This document shows, one piece after another, positions 10,901 through 19,900 of a DNA stretch of 64,000 nucleotides. Every line of letters starts with the position of its first letter. Position 1 is the stretch's first letter. The position numbers and the translations under genes were made by a program. The stretch is from Brachionus manjavacas (taxonomy: Eukaryota > Rotifera > Eurotatoria > Ploima > Brachionidae): positions 5,346,501 to 5,410,500 of the forward strand of contig JAHQIY010000001.1 of NCBI GenBank assembly GCA_019054805.1, written 5' to 3'. The notes beneath the pieces were generated by a model. The model saw only the letters and a list, made by a program, of their open reading frames with translations. It was not told the DNA's origin and did no database searches.

Positions 10901-13900
10901 AGTCCTCTTTCTTCAAGCAGCAGACCATAGGTCAAATTTTAATTTAAATAAATAAATATCTGAATTTTAAATTTTACTCGTAAAATTGTTAATGTTTAAA
11001 TTTTTTTTAAGTTTTTTAAATCGTTTTGAGTAATAAATTCTAAATTATTGAATATCAATTGTTCTTCATAATCGTTTCATGTTAGAGAAAATAAAACAAC
11101 CTTATTAATCTATAAATCAGTCAAACAAAACTGATTAATAAAATCGGTTAAAATTTAAAACTTATTAAAAAAAGTTAAAAAATGGTTTAAAAAACCCAGT
11201 TTACATAGTTTAAAACCTACTTAATTTTTTAAAAAATTTAAATTGTAATCTTATTTTCAAGCAAAAGAGATAAGAGATAATTTTTACAATTCGAAAAGTT
11301 ATTAAAAAAATTTAAAAAAAGGAGTTTTTTTAGAAAATTATTTAAAAAAAGGGGTTTTTTTAGAATTTGAATTAAAAAAAAATAGTAGGTTTCAAACTTT
11401 AGATATGTTTACCGGTTTTTTGAACCAGTTTTTATTTTCTTGTCGGTTTTGATAACAGGTTTAGTAGAAGAATTCAACAATGTTCACATATTGTAAAGCG
11501 ATGTTATTTTAAAACTTAAAATTATTCTCTCTGCTTAATAAAAATCATTTTTTGATTAAACAATATTGGTAAATTGAGTCAATAAAAAAATATCAATAAA
11601 AATATTTTATTTCTTAAAATACCTTGTGTACAATCGGTTGAGAAGTTTTCGAAAAACTCACTGATTCGTCTTATTTTACAATCATTTAATTCTTCATATA
11701 CATCATTGATTTTGTTTTCATATTTTATTCCGATAATTTTAAAATCTTAAAAAAAATATTTTTAAATCATTGCAAAAAAGATTTAAATTACCTTTTTTAA
11801 ATTTAATATCAATTAAAATATTAATAGAACTATTAGCTAATTTTATTCCAATCTGATAATCATTTTGAATGCTATATGTTTTATTAAAAGTTAATAAATC
11901 CAAGTAATGGTATGTCTCTATTAGAGAAAAGATCAAAAAAGCTTTATTATTTGGCATTTTTGTGAACATTTTTCCATTAAAAATCAAGTCAGATGAAAAA
12001 CTCTCAGTGACTCCAATCTGGGCTGTTTTGTTGGTCATTAACAAGAAACTGCCCTTTTGAATTTTTTCTGGTTTGTCAACGAAAAATTCATTCCATCCTT
12101 TTTTTAAATTTAAATTGAACTTAATTTGTGAGAAATTCAGCGAATCAATGTAAATATTTTCTTCATAAAGTGAACAAGGTTTTAAGGAACCACATTCTCC
12201 ATAAGAAACAAATAACAAATCTATGCTTCCGGGCTCAATTACGTATATTTTGAAGCCAATTAGATAAGATGTGTACTTAAATTCATTATTTGTTAGTAAA
12301 TGGTGATCAGAATCTTGTTGATAAGATGATGATATATTTAAAGTTGGTCCAAAATAATTAATCGATTCCAATTTTGAAGAATTAAAAATGTCAAACTCAC
12401 AGTCACCATACTCCACAAAAACCGAATCAAATTTTGCTTGTGAAATGATAAGCAGTGAACATCTTGCTTCCAAATCTTTTGTATTGCATTTTATATCCAA
12501 ATTCTTGTCTAAAAAAATAACAAATAATTTGAATCATTAGTACAAATTTAAATAATGAAGGGCGTATTTAAAAATAGATGTTAAATCCTTAAAAAAGTAC
12601 AAGAATAATAGCGAGAAAACTGATTGAAAAAAAAGGATTTAAGCCTTGTGAAGACAGGTTGAATTACTCAAATCTTTTGAGTCTTCAAAATCGTCGTAAA
12701 TCTAATAAATTTAAAATGGTTTTAAAAAAGAATTGTTAACAAATAGTATCAATTTCGCTTGAAGTGCAGAAAAGTGAAGCGGGCATGGACAAAGAAGTCT
12801 TCGAAATGATAATAAGTTAAAACTGCAAAAACCTTACTTTTAATAAGGCTAAACAGAAAATCACTCGAGACAAGAAAGATTCCAACGGAGTGAAAAAGAT
12901 CAAATGTATCCTCGATCTGCAAAAAAGGAAGTAAATAAGAGCCTGATAGTTATCGACCTGTATCACTTACGTCAGTAAGTGACTAATGCTTTACCTTCAA
13001 GAGAAAAATTTTCAATTGTAAGCCAGCATGAAAAGATGTGTCACGAGCCTACTCGAAACGCTTAACATGATCACGAGTGAGTTCAAAGTTTTTTTGAATA
13101 CGAGAACTAGCGAGTTGTTCTTGGTGATTGATTTTCTGAATGGTTAGAGGTATTGAGTGGAGTTTCACAAAGATCTCTACTTAGACCCCTGATTCTATAA
13201 ATAAACTCGCTGACTGCGTTTCAAATATAATGGAATTGTATGCAGATGACTCAAAAATACTAGGTATAGTAAATAAAGTTAATGAAAGAGCGATGTTACA
13301 GAAAGATCCATGTATTGTCGATATGAATGTCAATTTCTTATTGCTCATTTTTCTCATTTTGCCTATTTCGTTGTTTTTGACTTATCTGGGTGTCATAATT
13401 TTTTTATTATGAGTGAGCAAAGGCTTGGGACAAATAAGTAAAAAAATAAATTTTCTAAAAAAAAATATATAATATAATAAACGTATAAAGATATAAGCAA
13501 ATAATGTTTTCGTCAAATAAAATTTTAATAAAAATTCTGCTATTTCAATAAAAACACTCTTTTTCTTTAAAACCGATGTAAATTAGAAGCAGGTGCAGCC
13601 AGTCGAGATCCGGGTCACTCACCTATTGACGGTGGCTGTTAATATGACTTACTATGAAAAGAGTTATCATTTTTATACTTTAGGTTAGAGTTCTACACAT
13701 TTAACTCATTTTTTTCATTTTACTCATTTTACTCATTTTGCTCATTTTGCTCATTTTATTCATTTTGCTCTTTTTCCTCATTTTTCTCATTTTATTCGTT
13801 TTACTCATTTTATACATTTTGTTCTTCGTTAGTTTGACTTACCTTCTAAGCTTGGTTTAAAAGTATATAGAAACCATCAGTTGATCTTTGGTGTCAAAAG

Positions 13901-16900
13901 GTTGAAAAAAAATTTTGAAAAATGGTTAAGTCAAGCTAACGAAGAACAAAATGTATAAAATGAGTAAAATGAAAAAAATGAGTTAAATGAGTAGAACTCT
14001 AACCTAAAGTATAAAAATGATAACTCTTTTCATAGTAAGTCATATTAACAGCCGCCGTCAATAGGTGCCTACCAAGTGAAAAGTGCTTGTGCGAAAGTGA
14101 GTAGGTTAATTGGAATGCTAAAGCGAACGTTTACAAGTAGAGAGGAAAGTCTGTCGCTAAAATTGTATGCATCCGTGGTGAGATCCCTCCTAGACTACGC
14201 AGTGCAAGATTGAAATCCAACGGATGTGAATGCGACAGAGAGTGTGCAAGAGAGGGTAAAAAAAATACCTTTGTCTCTATGAAATATGTCGTATGAAATT
14301 AGGTTGGCTAAATTGGGACTGACAAGAGTGAGAGGAAACTTGATTGAAATTTAAAAATAAGTGAACGGATTAGAAAAGGTAGACCAAGTCAAAGATCTTG
14401 TTAATAGATCAGAAAGCAAGGTTCCTGTCGCGGCGTAAAGAGAAAATATCATCAGAGTGCAAATAGAAAGGTTTCCTGCTAAAATTAGAAACGATTTTGG
14501 AACTGCGGTAAACGCCAGACATGCCTTTGTCTCAAACTAGGTAAATCCGCATTGGAATAATTAGCCAGAAAATATGGTGAAATCTAAGTCAGCCGCTGGT
14601 TTCAAAATGGCTTTAGGTAAATTTAATGGAACCGGCTACTATAGCTCCATGCGGTCAAATGGCGGTCATTGGCTCAGACTCTACATGTAAGGCAAGAACT
14701 AGTACTACTACTTATTAATAAAAATATTTTTCAGCTTATATAAAAATAAAAGAGAATGTAAATAGATAAAAAATATGAAAAGATCTTAAGCGATTGAACC
14801 ACAACCAAGCAATTTTATATTTTTTTTCTGAAAGAAATAAATAATCTTTTGTTTCTTTTTTTAAATTTTAATTGTTTCATTGTATTTAATTTCTTGTGAA
14901 TACATTAAAAATGAATATGTTTTTATTATGTTTGATACTTATTATTATTTTTGTTGCTATTAATTAAAAATAATCTTATTTTAAAAATCATTTTTTTTAG
15001 AAATCAATTTTTGTTTTTTATATATATTATACACGTTGTTAATGATAATTTTTGAGCATTACTTTTTAAAAAAATAATTAAAAAAAAATTTAAATAATTT
15101 TTAGTTATGCCTTAGTCATTGTTTTTTATTTAAAATTTTCTTACGATAATTCACTGCATATTTTTGTACATTTGAGTCTAGTTGAAGTTCATAACTGCCA
15201 GGCTGCTGAAAAAATTTTGCTATTTTCAATTTGGATAAGTAAAAACTAGCATCGATTAAACATTTGAACGAAAAATAAGCATTTGTGTATTTATTAGGTT
15301 TTATAAAGTCTCCAGCACTAATGATTAAATCCGATCTGTACCCATCTGAACTGTCATCTATCATTATTTTCGATGTTGATTCAGAATCAATTAAAGCCAT
15401 AGATCCTTTAGGAACTGTCAAAGGTTTGTCTAAAATTATTCTATTAAAACCAAAAGAGACTTTCAAATACCAAACCCCAAGTTGATTTTCCTCACTTAAG
15501 CTCAATGTTTCATTTTGATCCAAAGTGTATAAACACACTATCAATGTTCCAGAATTGTATGTTTCGAATTCGAAGCCAATTAAATTTGCCTGGAATTTGA
15601 ATTCAGTATTTACCAAAAGCAAACTAGAGCCATTTGGATAATACCCTTCAGATTTTGAGGATTTCAAAAAACCAAAACCATTCATCAGCTCGCCATCATT
15701 AGCCAAATCATGAGATGCACACTTGCCAAATTTAAAATTAAATACTTCATTCTTTGTTTGGGATATAAGAAGAATGTGACAATCAAGTCTATTATCATAA
15801 ACTGAATTTTTGCAATTATAATCCGAATATTTTAAATCAACAATTGAAATTTGTTTTGAAATTATTTTAGTTTCATTTTTAATTTTTAAGCTAATTTCAT
15901 ATTGACCTGAATTTTCAAACCTATGATTTAAAGTCAAATAGGACTGATAAAACCTTAGATTTTTTATCGGCTCAATTAAAACTTTGTAATTAATCAAATA
16001 ATCTATTTTTTGGATTTCATATTCTATTGAATTATTTATTTCTTTTTTTGAAACGATTTTTAAATCTGCAAAAAAGGCACTTTCCATTGATTTCAAATGA
16101 AGGGATAAGTTTCTTGTATTCAAAATCGGCAAACAATTTTCAGGTATTAATACCGGCTGGATAAACAATCTATTTTGGTTATTCTGATTTATGTCAAATT
16201 CCCATTCATGTAGTTTAAAAAAATGAATACCATTGTAAAAGTTGTTTAAAATGCTTGACTTTATTGTGATATGTTTGTTAACGCTACATACAATCTTTAA
16301 AATAAAAAAAACTAAATAAATAGAAAGAAAGAAAGAAAATATTTTACAAATTAAAAAAAGAGCCTTAAATTTTAAGATGATATTGACAATTTGTCGAAAT
16401 GGTGAACAGTTGGCTAGAAATAATCAAATTAAGTGCATTTCGGATTGACTATGTCATATTCCGATTGACTTTGATCAAACTTGGTCAAAAGTCAAGTCAA
16501 AATTTTGAATTTTAATTTTTTTTTGTTTGTTGATTTCTTTTTGTAAGAAAATTTGATAAATTTAGATTCAAATTGTTTGGTTTAATTTTTTGTGTTTGAA
16601 TTACAAAATGTTATTACATTAGCTTTTTTCTAAATAGATGAAAAAATTTCAAAATAGGTGAACAATTTTTAGATTAGGTGAACTAATAGTTCATAAAACC
16701 TGAGAACACGAATTATTCCAGTAAAAGGTGAACATAATTTACCTAACCAACTAGACCTATTTTATCTTAAAAAAATTTGACTTAAGTGAAAATTGACTTT
16801 CGTTTGGTGCATTTTAAAAAATACTCAATTCTTGAAAAATGGAAAACAGAGCGTAGATAATTTTTAAAACTTCAAATATTGTCTTAAGGATCATCATATC

Positions 16901-19900
16901 ACAAACCCAAATTTATAAAAATAACAAAACTTAGTTTTTCATTTTTGCAATACTAAATTAAAATTATTTTTTTTTTAAATTGAAAAATATATTTGAAAAA
17001 TCGCACTTTTTCGATGTTATTTCAAAATTGGATACATTTTGTAACTCATACACAAAAAATTAAACCATTTTCATTTACGTTTAAAAAACCATTTTTTTTT
17101 AAATTATTTGTTTTTTCTCAAAATTCTTGAATTTAATGGAATCTTGGGATCAGACTTTTACTTTTGACATGATATATGAACAGAACAGGTTAAAAGTATA
17201 TCATTTCAAAATCATTTTGTTAAAAGTAAATTTTATAAGCGCTAGTGTCCACATCTTTTAAATAAGATTATCAAAAATGGAAAAAATTCAGAAAAAAGCA
17301 ACAAAATTTATTTTAGAGCTTCGAAATCACTATTTTTTTTTCTGTCTAAATTTTTTCAATAAATCTTAAAGTTAAAATAAGCCCAAAAAAAATTAATTTT
17401 ATTAATGAAAAATTAAATTATAAAATTATCTGTTAATTGAAATAAATAGCAGATTTTCTTGATTTTTTAATTTTTAACCAAATTAAGTTTAATGAATTTT
17501 AATTTGATTTTTATTTTAGATTTTTAAATATGAAAACAAAATATTAATCAATGAATCTAATTAGTTAAATCAAATTATTTTCCTTTATTTAAATTTGCAA
17601 CTTCTAGCCTTCTTTATTTTTCATATTTTTTTTAATTAAAAAGAAAAAGTTTGGTGTAGTGGTTTAAATTAAAGAACTTTCGAATCAGGAAATTATGTCA
17701 CCAAAAGTTTTAAATCATAAAGATTATTTCAATTATTTCTCTTGAAATTTTTGATTAAATAGAGTACAATATTTAATAAAAATAAGATTTGTAAAGTTTG
17801 ATTTTTTATAAAAAGAAATCTAATAATTTCTTTTAATAAAATTAATAGAATTTATCTTTATTCACTTTTTATTTAAAGAAAAATTTTAAACAGAAAAAAA
17901 ACTTGCCATTTCTAAATAAACTTAAAAATCCGCCGAATATCTATAAATGAAACCGTAAATTTTACCATAAATTGGACAACGATTTTTATTTTCTTCCGAA
18001 ATAAAAATAACTCTTTTATTTTTTGACATTTTGGTGAATTTTACATATAGTACAAAAAATATTCACATCATATTAAAATTTATATTTTGCATTCAAATAT
18101 ATCTGTCAAATGTCAGATGGTTATCCTTTTTGGATTAGCTCTGGTAGAAGAATTTCTCAAGGATCTGATGATATCCTTATGTTTTTAACCTTTAAACAGA
18201 ACAACATAAATTTTTGTGTAATTTTTGGAAATCAAACAAAACCTAACAAAAGGGCTATTTAATAAAAAAAAGTAAAAGAATCTGAATTGAACATTTTTCT
18301 GAAGCTTCAAGATTCTCTTTTTGGAAAAAGACTGGGAAATTATTTTCTAGATTCATTAAAAAATCAAAATTATTTTCAAAATAAATTTTAATAAAATACC
18401 TCGATTGAGATTTTTCCTTTGTTTGACGACCATATGTCAAAACCGTATAGGACAGTTTCAAATAAGAATTCTGAATTCAGAAGCATAAAAATGCAATCAT
18501 TTAATAATACTATTGAATCATTAGCTTTATTAGATAAATCAATCGATGTAACATTTATTTTTTCATATGAATTATCCCCATAGTTAATCTCCACTTGGTT
18601 AGATTTTGATTCAGATGCAATAAAAAGAGAACAATTCACAGTTTTATCAATCGTGCTCAAACAATGTATATCTCCAACAATTCCTTAAAAAATAAAGATT
18701 TAAACTTTGTAAAAAAATGTACTTGAATACAACTTTCTTCATTGTGTATTATTATAGTTGTAGATTCATTATAGGCTTCAAACTTTGCTGAAAAATTTGT
18801 GATCGATTTTGTTAGTTCATTTTGAAGATAAATAATTTCAGCGAAAAAAAAATCTTTTAAAAACGATTTGAATCTCAAGGCCAATATTTTTTCATAGCTC
18901 AATTTATAAATTTGGTTTCCTTTAACCAAATAATCACTTGAAAGTGACGGTGATGATTGAATTTCTACAGATGCTGGTGGCGATAATTCTATTCCAATTA
19001 TTGAGCCTTTTTTAACATTTTCAAATTGGAAGAGCTCTATTTTATTTAAGCCAACGGTAACATTATAAGTTCCAGCGCTCCGTTGAATAACATCATTGTT
19101 AATAAAATTTGTTTTCATAAAATGTTGAACACAAGATGCTTCACATTCATAAATCTATAAAAAATTTAAGAATCAACAATTTTATAGAAAAAATTTTTTG
19201 ATTAATAAAAAAATTTAATGGTAAATTTTTAACATAAATTTATTCAAAAATTCATTGAAATTTGTCAAAAAATTATCAACTTAATTTAGTTTCCTTTTTC
19301 GTATCATTTATGATGCATCTATATTCACTCGATATAAATTTTACTTTTTGTTTCAAATATCTTAATAGTTTGAAATTTAGCACAGTCTCTAGAAAATGAT
19401 TAATTGGTGTCTGTCAATCATAAAATCATTTGAATCAATATGATTTGCAAAAACAGTTTCAAATTAAAACAGTAAACACTTCGGCAATTTTTTTTTTTTA
19501 AATTAAGATATTATGTTTTATTGAGTATATTTGTTTTATTTAGAAAAAGCGCAAAAGCTTATTCAATGCTTGAAGATTTAAAATCTGTTATTGGTTTTGA
19601 GAGCCTTTTATTTGGATCATACTAAAACACTGATCCCAACTTTTTTTGAAAAGCAAAAATATTTTCAAAAGTTTTAATATATCATTTAGTTTGAATATTT
19701 CTCTATTTTTTGAAAATTAAATTATTTTTTCTCTAAAATTTATATTTTTTGTGAAAATTGAATATTTTTATATTTTTAAAAAAACCTGACCCCCATTTTT
19801 CTTGAAGAGAATTTAACCAGCTTTCTAAAAATGTACCTAGTTTTTTTCCAGGAAGTATAGTTTTCGAGAATTTCAAATGATTTCATAATAATTGAGAAAA

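Noticed and set aside
13690-13830. Regularly spaced CTCATTTT repeats resembling an array
   Set aside because: Units of 8-9 bp with no spacers: a minisatellite in a foldback element, not CRISPR.
18723-18723. Donor CAA|GTACAT as the end of polycystin exon 5
   Set aside because: It would put exon 6 in a frame with a stop after eight codons; other nearby donors keep phase.
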